Assembly: GCA_029219385.1 (NCBI GenBank)
Contig: JAQXTH010000049.1
Coordinates: forward strand, 36,161 to 100,160
Direction: 5' to 3'
DNA from: Prevotellaceae bacterium
GTDB taxonomy: Bacteria; Bacteroidota; Bacteroidia; Bacteroidales; Bacteroidaceae
Length of the DNA stretch: 64,000 nt
The notes below the pieces were generated by a model that worked only from the letters and a program-made list of their open reading frames with translations, did not search any database and was not told the origin of the DNA. Shown one piece after another: positions 37,082 to 45,455 of this stretch. Positions within the stretch are counted from its first letter, which is position 1, and the number at the start of each line of letters is the position of its first letter. Both the position numbers and the translations under genes were made by a program.

Positions 37082-37930
37082 TTACTTCTTAATAAAATTA
37101 TTTGAGGCAAAAGGCAAACTCTGGTTCAATGCAGATTTCCAATATCTCCAATCATGAATACCGTCTCTTATCCTTAGTTCTGCCCGAATATGCCTATTTC
37201 GCATTATCAAATGAAGTTTTTCTGATTGTTCAAGCAAAAAATCATCGTCTCCGATATCAAAGAACCATTTTACACTTCTCAACCTTTCCAAAACGTTTTC
37301 CTCTGCATTCTCAATAAATCTTATGGCCGAATTCTCTCCAACAGCCTTAACAACGTAATACAATTTATTTATGTTCGATTCTTGTATACTGCTACTGCTT
37401 TCAAGCCATGCACTCATTGCATAACAAGAAGAAAACATCTCCGGGTGTTTTTGACAATAGACAGTGCTGCCACCACCTCCCATTGACAAACCACTAATCG
37501 CACGCAACCCTTTTTCCCCTCCTGCATTATATTTCGCCTCTACCGCAGGAACAAATTCATCAAAAAAGAAACTTTCATAATGCCAACCGGGCATATTAAA
37601 ATAACCATTCCATGTATTACGAGTATCAGGACCACCGGCATTAGGCATTACAATTATCATCTCGCATATTTTACCCTCCCCCAGCAACTCATCTGCCACA
37701 TCACCTAATTGTGCATTATCATTCCAAGAACCATAATAATCACTCAATCCATGAAGTAAATATAATATCGGATATTTTAAAGTTCCACTACCGTCGTAAG
37801 ATTGCGGATAATATACATTATATTTCACCCATACACCAAGCACATCACTTTTTACACTATCTGTCTTAACAACAGACCAAGACTTTAAAAAAGACACCAA
37901 TACAACTATAACAAATAATACTGCTCTCAT
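37082..37930 (-). CDS. Secreted esterase (Esterase D / feruloyl esterase-like, PF00756)
   Basis: The 282-residue alpha/beta hydrolase has a signal peptide (about 1-19), the PILYLLHGLSDYYGSW oxyanion-hole strand, the nucleophile S149 in AISGLSMGGGGS and a late His in DGIHDWRYWKSAL. This matches the putative esterase family that includes acetyl-xylan and feruloyl esterases and S-formylglutathione hydrolases; with a signal peptide, a carbohydrate esterase is more likely. It is 30 bases downstream of nrdG on the same strand, probably by chance. It shares its fold, but little sequence, with the esterase at 53434. Confidence 0.85.
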   Translation of the reverse strand: MRAVLFVIVVLVSFLKSWSVVKTDSVKSDVLGVWVKYNVYYPQSYDGSGTLKYPILYLLHGLSDYYGSWNDNAQLGDVADELLGEGKICEMIIVMPNAGGPDTRNTWNGYFNMPGWHYESFFFDEFVPAVEAKYNAGGEKGLRAISGLSMGGGGSTVYCQKHPEMFSSCYAMSAWLESSSSIQESNINKLYYVVKAVGENSAIRFIENAEENVLERLRSVKWFFDIGDDDFLLEQSEKLHLIMRNRHIRAELRIRDGIHDWRYWKSALNQSLPFASNNFIKK

Positions 37931-37960
37931 ACTTTTATTTCTGTTTAAATACCAATCGGC

Positions 37961-38446
37961 CTAATAGTCCAAGACTATAGGCCGATTACATTCCATACTT
38001 TTTTTTACATCTATAATACGTTGGTTACCACTGCCACGAAAACACAACGACGTATCTCTTCGATTTAACATAAAGGGACCGTCAACCAACACATCAATAT
38101 TTTTGATTATACACATATATTCAGGAATGCCAACAATGTCTTCCCACAAAAAACCGGTATAACACCAAATATTTTTATGCAGTTCTTCTTTAATACGTTG
38201 ACACAACTTCCCAATTTCCAATGCAGAATACATCGGGTCTCCGCCAGAGAGAGTGACATTAAAGTCATTCTCTCTTATGACGGACATAACCTCGTCGATA
38301 CTCATCGCTTTTCCTGCATCGAAACTCCATGACTGTGGATTATGACATCCAATACATTTGTGTTTACAACCGGCAAAATACACAGATGTTCTCAACCCCG
38401 GACCATCTACAGATGTTCCCTCAACAATATCTATTACCTGAAGCAT
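37961..38446 (-). CDS. nrdG: Anaerobic ribonucleotide reductase activating protein (NrdG)
   Basis: NrdG is a radical-SAM enzyme that installs the glycyl radical on NrdD under anaerobic conditions. The 161-residue protein has the [4Fe-4S] motif C27-x3-C31-x2-C34 in FAGCKHKCIGCHNPQSW and the glycine-rich SAM contact NVTLSGGDPMYS. It lies eight bases after nrdD and is transcribed with it. Confidence 0.97.
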   Translation of the reverse strand: MLQVIDIVEGTSVDGPGLRTSVYFAGCKHKCIGCHNPQSWSFDAGKAMSIDEVMSVIRENDFNVTLSGGDPMYSALEIGKLCQRIKEELHKNIWCYTGFLWEDIVGIPEYMCIIKNIDVLVDGPFMLNRRDTSLCFRGSGNQRIIDVKKSMECNRPIVLDY

Positions 38447-38454
38447 TATTTCCT

Positions 38455-40662
38455 CTACTTATGAACAATACGGTCACGCAACTCCGCTAATTTTCCGGAA
38501 TTCCATCTGTCTGTCGTTCCTACAAGATAACCGGTTATTCGCTGAAGCATATCTATATGTGTACTGCCACAACGCGGACATATTGTCAGACCCTCTGTTG
38601 CATCCTCGTAACCGCAGTCCATACAACGATTGCGATTATGATTTACAGAACCATAACCAATATTATATTTATCCATCAAATCAACAATGTCCATAATAGC
38701 TTGCGGATTATGAGTAGCATCGCCATCAATCTCAACATAGAAAATATGGCCTCCACGCGTTAAGTCATGATAAGGTGCCTCTACTTCTGCCTTATGACGC
38801 GGGCTGCAATGATAATATACTGGCACATGATTTGAATTTGTATAATAATCCTTATCTGTCACACCCGGAATAATGCCATACTTTTTGCGGTCTGCCTTTG
38901 TAAACCTTCCGGCCAAACCCTCAGCAGGCGTAGCAAGGACACTATAATTATGTTGATACTTCTCACTAAACTGATTTGCTCTATCGCGCATATATGTCAC
39001 GATTTTCAATCCCAACTGTTGAGCCTCTTCACTCTCACCATGGTGCTTGCCAATCAAAGCAATCAAACATTCTGCCAATCCTATAAAACCTATGCCAAGT
39101 GTTCCTTGGTTTATCACAGATTCTATTGTATCATTAGGAGTAAGATTTTCAGAGCCATTCCACAAACGAGACATCACAAGAGGGAACTGCTTTGCCAATG
39201 CTGTACGCTGAAACTCATATCGCTCATTAAGTTGAGAAGCTGTCACTTCAAGCAAATTATCGAGTTTTGCAAAAAAAGCATTTATTCTATCTTCTTTCTT
39301 TTCTATGTTCATACATTGAATTGCAAGACCGACAATATTCATCGTAGAAAAAGACAGATTTCCTCTACCAACAGATGTTTTGTCACCATAGCGATTTTCG
39401 AACACACGAGTGCGGCAACCCATCGTTGCTATTTCATACTTATAACGTTCGGGATCATCAGCTCTCCATTTTTCATGATAATTGTATGTCGCATCAAGGT
39501 TTACAAAATTCGGGAAAAAGCGTCGGGCTGTCACTTGACAAGCGTATTTGTATAAATCATAATTAGGATCTTCCGGCAAATAACTTACACCTCTCTTCTT
39601 TTTCCATATCTGTATCGGGAATATAGCAGTAGAACCATTACCCACACCCTCATATGTAGACTTCAATATCTCACGTATAATACAACGTCCCTCTGCCGAT
39701 GTGTCTGTACCATAATTTATTGAACTGAACACCACTTGATTTCCACCCCTTGAATGAATCGTGTTCATATTATGAATAAACGCCTCCATTGCCTGATGAA
39801 CCCTACTCACCGTACGGTTTATGGCATGGTGCAACACACGCTCCTTACCGGTCATACCGGTCAATTCACAGGTAAGATAATCTGGAAACTTTGCATCGTA
39901 CAAATCACTATAATCCTCACCATTGAGAGCCTCTATGTTTTTTACTTCTTCTATAAAAGAACTTCTAACAAAAGGAGCAAGATAAAAATCAAACGCCGGT
40001 ATAGCTTGACCACCATGCATCTCATTTTGAGCCGTTTCCAAAGATATACAAGCTATAACACTTGCTGTTTCTATTCTTTTTGCGGGACGACTTTCGCCGT
40101 GACCTGCAGAGAAACCATATTTCAAAATTTTATCCAAAGGATGTTGCACACAAGTGAGACTCTTTGTTGGATAATAATCTTTATCATGAACATGAAGCAA
40201 ATTATTTTTCACCGCCTCATACGAAGCCTCAGACAGAAGATAATCATCCACAAAAGGTTTAGTTGACTCACTGGAAAACTTCATCATCATACCGGCAGGA
40301 GAATCTGCATTCATGTTGGCATTCTCACGAGTCACATCATTATTCTTCGCATTTATAATATCAAAGAAATTATCATGCATCTTTGCTTGACGTGCAATCC
40401 TTCTCTTATTACGATATGCTATATATAATTTTGCGACTTCCTTTCGCGTACTCTTCATGAGTTCCATCTCAACGAGATCTTGAATAGCCTCAACCTCCAT
40501 TTGTTCCCCTCCGGCCATTCCTATACGGTCGGTGATACGCTGAATAAGACTTTCATCCTCTCCTCTATCCGATTGAAGCATGGCTTTGCGTATAGCAGCC
40601 TTTATTTTCTCTTCATTATAGCCCACTATTCGGCCATCACGTTTAATAACTGTCTGTATCAT
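38455..40662 (-). CDS. nrdD: Anaerobic ribonucleoside-triphosphate reductase (NrdD)
   Basis: NrdD reduces ribonucleoside triphosphates to deoxy forms by a glycyl radical mechanism under strict anaerobiosis. The 735-residue protein has an N-terminal ATP-cone (VIKRDGRIVGYNEEKIKAAI) for allosteric control, a ten-stranded barrel core, a zinc site CMDCGYEDATEGLTICPRCG near residues 685-705, and the radical glycine in RITGYLVGTTDRW near the C-terminus. It is the first gene of nrdD-nrdG. Upstream are a good promoter (40720-40751) and direct repeats that may be regulatory. Confidence 0.97.
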   Translation of the reverse strand: MIQTVIKRDGRIVGYNEEKIKAAIRKAMLQSDRGEDESLIQRITDRIGMAGGEQMEVEAIQDLVEMELMKSTRKEVAKLYIAYRNKRRIARQAKMHDNFFDIINAKNNDVTRENANMNADSPAGMMMKFSSESTKPFVDDYLLSEASYEAVKNNLLHVHDKDYYPTKSLTCVQHPLDKILKYGFSAGHGESRPAKRIETASVIACISLETAQNEMHGGQAIPAFDFYLAPFVRSSFIEEVKNIEALNGEDYSDLYDAKFPDYLTCELTGMTGKERVLHHAINRTVSRVHQAMEAFIHNMNTIHSRGGNQVVFSSINYGTDTSAEGRCIIREILKSTYEGVGNGSTAIFPIQIWKKKRGVSYLPEDPNYDLYKYACQVTARRFFPNFVNLDATYNYHEKWRADDPERYKYEIATMGCRTRVFENRYGDKTSVGRGNLSFSTMNIVGLAIQCMNIEKKEDRINAFFAKLDNLLEVTASQLNERYEFQRTALAKQFPLVMSRLWNGSENLTPNDTIESVINQGTLGIGFIGLAECLIALIGKHHGESEEAQQLGLKIVTYMRDRANQFSEKYQHNYSVLATPAEGLAGRFTKADRKKYGIIPGVTDKDYYTNSNHVPVYYHCSPRHKAEVEAPYHDLTRGGHIFYVEIDGDATHNPQAIMDIVDLMDKYNIGYGSVNHNRNRCMDCGYEDATEGLTICPRCGSTHIDMLQRITGYLVGTTDRWNSGKLAELRDRIVHK

Positions 40663-40719
40663 TGTAGTTTATTTTATATAGTTAAATTTCATGTTATTCA
40701 AATAAGTTTTTTGGCTCTA

Positions 40720-40751
40720 CAAAGATACACATATCACATAACACGAGCAAA
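40720..40751 (-). promoter_or_regulatory. Promoter of nrdDG
   Basis: On the minus strand a -33 TTTG (40751-40748) and a -7 TATCTTTG (40727-40720) are separated by 20 bases. The nrdD ATG is about 57 bases from the -7 box. Confidence 0.75.
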
Positions 40752-40874
40752 CTTTTTTGCAAACTTTTTCTCCAAGATCTACAGAAACATTTCTTTTTTG
40801 GAAAACTTTCAACAGTTTTTAAATTGTTTAACCACTGAAATACAGCGTATTAGATTTCTGTTTTGGAAAACTTT
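40747..40874. repeat. Two pairs of direct repeats upstream of nrdD
   Basis: GCAAACTTTTT occurs twice with a 12-base period (40747-40757 and 40759-40769), overlapping the -33 box. A 20-base sequence, TTTCTTTTTTGGAAAACTTT, at 40790-40809 recurs at 40855-40874 with one change, 65 bases apart. They could be operator sites, for example for a nucleotide- or redox-sensing regulator. I see no match to the classic NrdR box spacing of about 31 bases. Confidence 0.6.
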
Positions 40875-40966
40875 ACCACAGAAGAGCAAGACAAAAAAAA
40901 CTAAAAATATTTTCTCTCAATATGAATTGTCGAAAAAATCGTCATCTATCAACACAAAATAAACTC

Positions 40967-41653
40967 TCAAAATAAACCAAGTAAATTCTTTAACCAATAA
41001 AACAATGGGGGCACCAATAATGCCGGTAAAAAATTAAGCGTTTTCAAATCTTTAATCTTTAACAAAGAAAAACCCGTTGAAAAAATCAATACTCCTCCAA
41101 CAATAGAAATCTCATTTGTCAATTGAGGAGAAATAACATCCTCAACCATCAAAGCTATACAATAAAACATTCCCTGCCATAAAAATAAAATCGGAGCCGC
41201 CAATATCATTCCTATACCATAAGTTGTTGCAAGTACACAAGAAGTAACAATATCAAGCGTTGCATTAGTATATAAAAATGTATTGTCACCATTAAGAGCA
41301 CTCAACATCGGACCTACCATTGAAAACGTACCTATACAATACAAAATACAACCCGTAGTCAATCCACGCGCAAGTTCTGCACCGGCATGTCTCTCCGCAT
41401 ATTTTTTTATTCTTTCATCAATATGCAAAACTGTGCCAATCAAGCCACCAATAGCTATTGACATTATAAACAACACAGGATATTCACTATCTCCCAATCG
41501 AGAAATACACGCATTTGCCCCCAAAACCAACGTACACAAACCCAAACCACAAAAAAGCGATTCACGATAACTATCCTTTACACCTTTCTTTAATACAGCC
41601 CCAACAATAGAGCCAATCACAATTGTTGCCGTGTTTACAATAGTACCAATCAT
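40967..41653 (-). CDS. DUF554 family membrane protein
   Basis: The 228-residue protein is almost entirely hydrophobic, with about seven predicted membrane segments and glycine-rich turns. It begins MIGTIVNTATIVIGSIVGA and contains ALNGDNTFLYTNATLDIVTS and TTYGIGMILAAPILFLWQG, strings I associate with DUF554 (PF04474, YdfK/YqgA), a possible small-molecule transporter of unknown substrate. It diverges from the carboxyltransferase gene with a shared 140-base control region. Confidence 0.88.
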   Translation of the reverse strand: MIGTIVNTATIVIGSIVGAVLKKGVKDSYRESLFCGLGLCTLVLGANACISRLGDSEYPVLFIMSIAIGGLIGTVLHIDERIKKYAERHAGAELARGLTTGCILYCIGTFSMVGPMLSALNGDNTFLYTNATLDIVTSCVLATTYGIGMILAAPILFLWQGMFYCIALMVEDVISPQLTNEISIVGGVLIFSTGFSLLKIKDLKTLNFLPALLVPPLFYWLKNLLGLF

Positions 41654-41697
41654 AGATTTTGTAATTATTGGTTGTCATAAAACACTCAAACTGAGCG

Positions 41698-41731
41698 ACA
41701 TTTCAATTACAACCCAACATTTCAATTACAA
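41698..41731. repeat. 15-base direct repeat in a divergent promoter region
   Basis: ACATTTCAATTACAA occurs at 41698-41712 and again at 41717-41731, a 19-base period, close to two helical turns. It lies between the DUF554 start and the predicted promoters, a position suited to a dimeric regulator's operator. Confidence 0.6.
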
Positions 41732-41736
41732 AATTA
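41729..41736 (-). promoter_or_regulatory. -7 promoter element of the DUF554 gene
   Basis: The minus strand reads TAATTTTG, matching TAnnTTTG, 75 bases before the ATG at 41653. It overlaps the second copy of the 15-base repeat. Confidence 0.4.
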
Positions 41737-41758
41737 GTGCTTTCTAATTAAAAATGCC

Positions 41759-41766
41759 TAATTTTG
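41759..41766 (+). promoter_or_regulatory. -7 promoter element of the carboxyltransferase gene
   Basis: TAATTTTG matches TAnnTTTG. A transcript from here would begin near 41773, which rules out the TTG start at 41771 and supports ATG 41795. Confidence 0.5.
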
Positions 41767-41794
41767 TTCCTTGAAAAAGTCAGATATAAACAAC

Positions 41795-43429
41795 ATGCAA
41801 AAGAAGAAAGTTCAATTTAGTCTCGTCTATCGAGACATGTTTCAGTCCTCCGGTAAATTTCAACCACGCAAGGACCAACTTGAGCGTGTCGCTCCTGCCA
41901 TTATTGACATGGGCTGTTTCGCAAGAGTAGAAACCAACGGTGGGGCCTTTGAGCAAGTAAATCTGCTTTATGGCCAAAATCCAAACAAGGCAGTACGTGC
42001 ATTCACTGCCCCGTTCAACAAAGCAGGCATAAAGACACATATGCTTGACAGAGGTCTCAATGCCCTGCGTATGTTTCCCGTGCCTGCAGATGTGCGCAAA
42101 CTCATGTACAAGGTAAAACACGCACAAGGAGTTGACATCCCACGAATTTTCTGTGGTCTCAATGACGTACGCAACATCATTCCTTCTATCCAATATGCAA
42201 AAGACGGCGGCATGACACCTCAAGCCACACTTTGCATAACAAACTCTCCCATTCACACAGCGGAATATTACTTTGGAATAGCAGAACAACTCATCAAAGC
42301 CGGAGCACCGGAAATATGCCTCAAAGACATGGCCGGCATAGGCCAACCCGCAATGCTCGGCAAACTTACAGCAATGATTAAGGATAAATATCCCGAAATC
42401 ATCATACAATATCATGGTCACAGTGGCCCTGGATTATCCATGGCCTCCATACTTGAAGTATGTAGAGCCGGAGCCGATGTAATAGATACTGCAGTAGAAC
42501 CATTATCATGGGGAAAAGTTCACCCCGATATTATTTCCGTTCAGTCAATGCTAAAACATGCAGGATTTGACGTTCCCGAAATCAACATGGACGCATACAT
42601 GGAAGTGCGCAAACTCACCCAAGAGTTTATTGATGACTTCCTTGGCTACTTTATGAGTCCTAGCAACAAACTCATGTCATCATTACTGCTAGGTTGCGGA
42701 CTACCCGGAGGAATGATGGGAAGTATGATGGCAGACCTTAAAGGAGTAGAAAGTGCCATCAACTCTAATCGCAAAAAGAAAGGACTTCAACCATATAGCG
42801 AAGACCAACTCCTTGTGCGCTTATTTAATGAAGTTGCCTATGTTTGGCCTCGCGTAGGTTACCCCCCACTCGTGACTCCATTCAGCCAATATGTCAAAAA
42901 CATCGCACTAATGAATTTATTAGCCGAATCCATGGACAAACCACGTTACTCTATGATGGACCAGTCCATTTGGGGCATGATACTTGGAAAAAGTGGAAAA
43001 TTACCGGGAGCCGTAGCACCGGAAATTATAGAATTGGCAAAACAAAAAGGATACGAATTTACCGAAGCAAACCCGCAAGATAATTATCCCGATGAACTGC
43101 CGACATTCATTGATGAGATGAAAAACAACAATTGGGAGCGTGGACAAGACGATGAAGAATTATTTGAGTTGGCAATGCACCCAACACAATATCGCGACTA
43201 CAAAAGTGGAGTTGCCAAACAACGCTTCGAAGAAGATCTTGCAAAAGCCAAAGCCGCAAAAATCACTCCGGCAAGTTCTATAAATCCGGCAAAAACAGAA
43301 AAAAACAGTGTGGATAATGAAACCCTCGCTGCAATATCCATTGCTATCGAACACGAAATTTCAGAACGCAAAAACGGCGTGATTACAATCAAGCCCTATG
43401 ACAGCCCATGGTCATACAAGAAATTCTAA
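41795..43429 (+). CDS. Carboxyltransferase subunit (pyruvate carboxylase B / oxaloacetate decarboxylase alpha / transcarboxylase 5S-like)
   Basis: The 544-residue TIM-barrel protein belongs to the biotin-dependent carboxyltransferases that move CO2 between carboxybiotin and pyruvate or oxaloacetate. The metal and catalytic residues are there but set in diverged motifs: YRDMFQSS for the usual RDAHQS, the carboxylated lysine in EICLKDMAGIGQPA, and the metal histidines in IIQYHGHSGPG rather than HTHDTSG. It lacks the C-terminal biotin (MKM) domain, as in transcarboxylase 5S, so biotin must be on another subunit. No biotin carrier or carboxylase gene is adjacent. It may serve the succinate-propionate route that also uses the epimerase at 49815. 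A linker of about 45 residues, rich in Ala/Lys, precedes the C-terminal tail. Confidence 0.82.
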   Translation: MQKKKVQFSLVYRDMFQSSGKFQPRKDQLERVAPAIIDMGCFARVETNGGAFEQVNLLYGQNPNKAVRAFTAPFNKAGIKTHMLDRGLNALRMFPVPADVRKLMYKVKHAQGVDIPRIFCGLNDVRNIIPSIQYAKDGGMTPQATLCITNSPIHTAEYYFGIAEQLIKAGAPEICLKDMAGIGQPAMLGKLTAMIKDKYPEIIIQYHGHSGPGLSMASILEVCRAGADVIDTAVEPLSWGKVHPDIISVQSMLKHAGFDVPEINMDAYMEVRKLTQEFIDDFLGYFMSPSNKLMSSLLLGCGLPGGMMGSMMADLKGVESAINSNRKKKGLQPYSEDQLLVRLFNEVAYVWPRVGYPPLVTPFSQYVKNIALMNLLAESMDKPRYSMMDQSIWGMILGKSGKLPGAVAPEIIELAKQKGYEFTEANPQDNYPDELPTFIDEMKNNNWERGQDDEELFELAMHPTQYRDYKSGVAKQRFEEDLAKAKAAKITPASSINPAKTEKNSVDNETLAAISIAIEHEISERKNGVITIKPYDSPWSYKKF

Positions 43430-43450
43430 AACCAATTCTTATATACCGCC

Positions 43451-43488
43451 AAAAGAGTGAAAAATCAAATTTTTCACTCTTTTATTAT
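43451..43488 (+). terminator. Terminator of the carboxyltransferase gene
   Basis: Perfect 14-base stem AAAAGAGTGAAAAA (43451-43464) with TTTTTCACTCTTTT (43470-43483), five-base loop, then ATTATA. Confidence 0.85.
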
Positions 43489-43524
43489 ACACACAAAACA
43501 CAATCAGACAAACAAAATTAGTCA

Positions 43525-43571
43525 CAAAAAAAATCTCTCAACAACAAAATGTTATTGAGAGATTTTTTTAT
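43525..43571 (-). terminator. Terminator of the rpmB-rpmG-DUF4295 operon
   Basis: On the minus strand AATCTCTCAATAACA (43564-43550) pairs with TGTTGTTGAGAGATT (43546-43532), with one mismatch, flanked by T runs on both strands. It could stop transcripts from either side. Confidence 0.85.
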
Positions 43572-43586
43572 ATAGAAAACGTATTA

Positions 43587-43745
43587 TTAAGCTTGAAAGA
43601 ATTTCTTAACATCGTCATTCGGCACCATTTGCTCATCAAAAATATAAGCACCTGTCTTAGGACTTTTCACCATTCTTATTACTTTAGAATAAGAACGACC
43701 TTCTGTTTTACCCGTTTGAAGAGTAGCAACCGCTTTCTTTGCCAT
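43587..43745 (-). CDS. DUF4295 ribosome-associated small protein (52 aa)
   Basis: Reading back from the ATG at 43745 gives a 52-residue basic protein, MAKKAVATLQTGKTEGRSYS then KVIRMVKSPKTGAYIFDEQM and so on, ending VKKFFQA with TAA at 43587. This is DUF4295 (PF14128), a Bacteroidota-specific family always found with rpmB and rpmG, as here. I recall that a cryo-EM structure of a Flavobacterium ribosome revealed an extra large-subunit protein named bL38 of this type; the identity with DUF4295 is from memory. It follows rpmG by about 19 bases. Confidence 0.9.
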   Translation of the reverse strand: MAKKAVATLQTGKTEGRSYSKVIRMVKSPKTGAYIFDEQMVPNDDVKKFFQA

Positions 43746-43764
43746 AAACTATAATGTATTTTAT

Positions 43765-43953
43765 TTATTTAATTTCTTTGTGAACTGTCATCCTTTTCAG
43801 AATGGGGTTATATTTTTTTAACTCAAGTCTTTCAGGAGTATTCTTGCGGTTTTTTGTAGTAATATAGCGCGAGGTTCCGGCCATTCCGCTCTCCTTCATT
43901 TCTGTGCATTCAAGTATTACCTGCACCCTATTTCCTTTTACTTTCTTTGCCAT
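43765..43953 (-). CDS. rpmG: 50S ribosomal protein L33
   Basis: The 62-residue protein [20 protein letters not shown] continues with [20 protein letters not shown] and [14 protein letters not shown], the unmistakable L33 sequence. It lacks the CxxC zinc pairs of the zinc form, having a single Cys in LECTE. It lies between rpmB and the DUF4295 gene in one operon. Confidence 0.97.
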   Translation of the reverse strand: MAKKVKGNRVQVILECTEMKESGMAGTSRYITTKNRKNTPERLELKKYNPILKRMTVHKEIK

Positions 43954-43989
43954 ATTGGTTAACGTTGTAGATGTGTATGAGTTTAAGTC

Positions 43990-44250
43990 TTAAGCAATCA
44001 CTTTAATGTCTCTCCAATCGCAATAACCTTTTTCTACTGCATTGCGAAGAGCGGCATCAAGACCTAATTTGTTGATAACTCTTAAACCTGCTGCGCTAAG
44101 GGTTAGCTGTATCCAGCAATCCTGCTCAACATAATAAAATTTCTTTGTAAGCAAATTCACATCAAAAGTACGCTTTGTGCGACGTTTTGAGTGGGAAACA
44201 TTATTTCCTATCATTGCTTTTTTTCCCGTGATTTGACAGATTTTAGCCAT
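43990..44250 (-). CDS. rpmB: 50S ribosomal protein L28
   Basis: The 86-residue protein begins [20 protein letters not shown] and contains [19 protein letters not shown], the L28 signature, ending [10 protein letters not shown]. It is the first gene of the rpmB-rpmG-DUF4295 operon, with a promoter at 44305-44335. Confidence 0.97.
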   Translation of the reverse strand: MAKICQITGKKAMIGNNVSHSKRRTKRTFDVNLLTKKFYYVEQDCWIQLTLSAAGLRVINKLGLDAALRNAVEKGYCDWRDIKVIA

Positions 44251-44304
44251 CGCTATATTTCTTTTTTCGTGTTAATTACTTATTGACTATATTATTTCGG
44301 AGTG

Positions 44305-44335
44305 CAAAGTTAGTACTTTTTGTTTTAACGACAAA
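44305..44335 (-). promoter_or_regulatory. Promoter of the rpmB operon
   Basis: On the minus strand a -33 TTTG (44335-44332) and a -7 TAACTTTG (44312-44305) are 19 bases apart, the consensus layout. Confidence 0.8.
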
Positions 44336-44423
44336 CTACCAACAGAGTTTTTTTGCAAAACAACTTGTTTTTTTACATCTAATTCATGCTTTACGTCGAC
44401 AAGCAATAAATTTTTCCACTAAA

Positions 44424-45446
44424 TTAGACTTTTACCCTCGAAAAAGCCGGTGTATCGAGCGAACAAAAATCTTTGTTCAAATACTTATAATATCCTGCCA
44501 TTGCTATCATTGCTGCATTGTCTGTGGTATATGAAAACGGTGGAATGAAAGCTTTCCAAAATCCACTATCACAACGAGAGACAAAAGCATTGCGCAATGC
44601 TGTATTTGCGCTCACACCACCGGCAACGGCAACACACCGTATGCCGGTCTTTTTAACCGCTTTCACTAATTTGTCCATCAGCACCTCTACAACAGTACGC
44701 TCAAGCGAAGCAGCAAGATCTTCCTTGTTTTTTTCAATAAAATCAGGATCTTCCGATACTGCTTCACGTAATTTGTACAAAAAAGACGTTTTCAGCCCAC
44801 TAAAACTATAATCATATCCCTTTATATGTGGCTTACTAAATATAAAGGCATTAGGATTGCCCAATCTGGCAAGTTTGTCTATAATGGGGCCTCCAGGATA
44901 ACCAAGTCCCATAAATTTTGAGCACTTATCAATTGTTTCACCGGCAGCATCATCTATTGTCTTACCGACAATTTCCATATCATTATATGATTTTACCAAA
45001 ACAATCTGAGAATTACCGCCACTGACCAACAAACAAAGAAAGGGAAACTCGGGCACCTCGTGTTCTTTACCTTTTTGTTGAATAAAATGTGCCAACACAT
45101 GACCTTGAAGATGATTTACAGAAACTAACGGTCTTGACAACGAAACGCACAAACCTTTAGCAAAAGATACTCCCACAAGCAATGAGCCCATCAAACCGGG
45201 ACCCAGAGTACAAGCAACAGCACTGACATCCTCCAACTCTATACCGGCCTTTTTTACTGCTTCACTGACCGTTGGCAAAATATTCTGCTGATGTGCCCTT
45301 GATGCAAGTTCCGGCACGACACCACCATAATCCTCATGTACCTGTTGAGAAGCCGTGACATTAGACAACAAACAACCATTGTGAATAACTGCTGCCGAAG
45401 TATCATCACAACTTGACTCTATTCCTAATATAATTATGTCTTGCAT
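44424..45446 (-). CDS. tsaD: tRNA threonylcarbamoyladenosine transferase (TsaD)
   Basis: TsaD transfers the threonylcarbamoyl group to A37 of tRNAs that read ANN codons, working with TsaB, TsaE and TsaC. The 340-residue ASKHA-fold protein shows ILGIESSCDDTSAAV, VPELASRAHQQN, metal histidines in VNHLQGHVLAH, LLVSGGNSQIV and VAGGVSANTALR. It starts nine bases after the map stop, so the two are likely co-transcribed. Confidence 0.97.
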   Translation of the reverse strand: MQDIIILGIESSCDDTSAAVIHNGCLLSNVTASQQVHEDYGGVVPELASRAHQQNILPTVSEAVKKAGIELEDVSAVACTLGPGLMGSLLVGVSFAKGLCVSLSRPLVSVNHLQGHVLAHFIQQKGKEHEVPEFPFLCLLVSGGNSQIVLVKSYNDMEIVGKTIDDAAGETIDKCSKFMGLGYPGGPIIDKLARLGNPNAFIFSKPHIKGYDYSFSGLKTSFLYKLREAVSEDPDFIEKNKEDLAASLERTVVEVLMDKLVKAVKKTGIRCVAVAGGVSANTALRNAFVSRCDSGFWKAFIPPFSYTTDNAAMIAMAGYYKYLNKDFCSLDTPAFSRVKV

Positions 45447-45455
45447 ATTCTCATT

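Larger units (their letters stand above)
40663..40966. other. nrdD upstream region (304 bases, no gene)
   Basis: The stretch contains the nrdDG promoter and two sets of direct repeats. An open frame on the plus strand that crosses it overlaps nrdD antisense and has no coding look. Nothing else is visible. Confidence 0.6.

Noticed and set aside
40480..40962. Plus-strand open frame across the nrdD start and its upstream region
   Set aside because: It overlaps nrdD antisense and the promoter region, and has a Phe/Ile/Tyr-rich composition from AT-rich DNA.
41771..41794. TTG start of the carboxyltransferase gene
   Set aside because: The -7 box at 41759-41766 puts the transcript start near 41773, so ATG 41795 is the first usable start.
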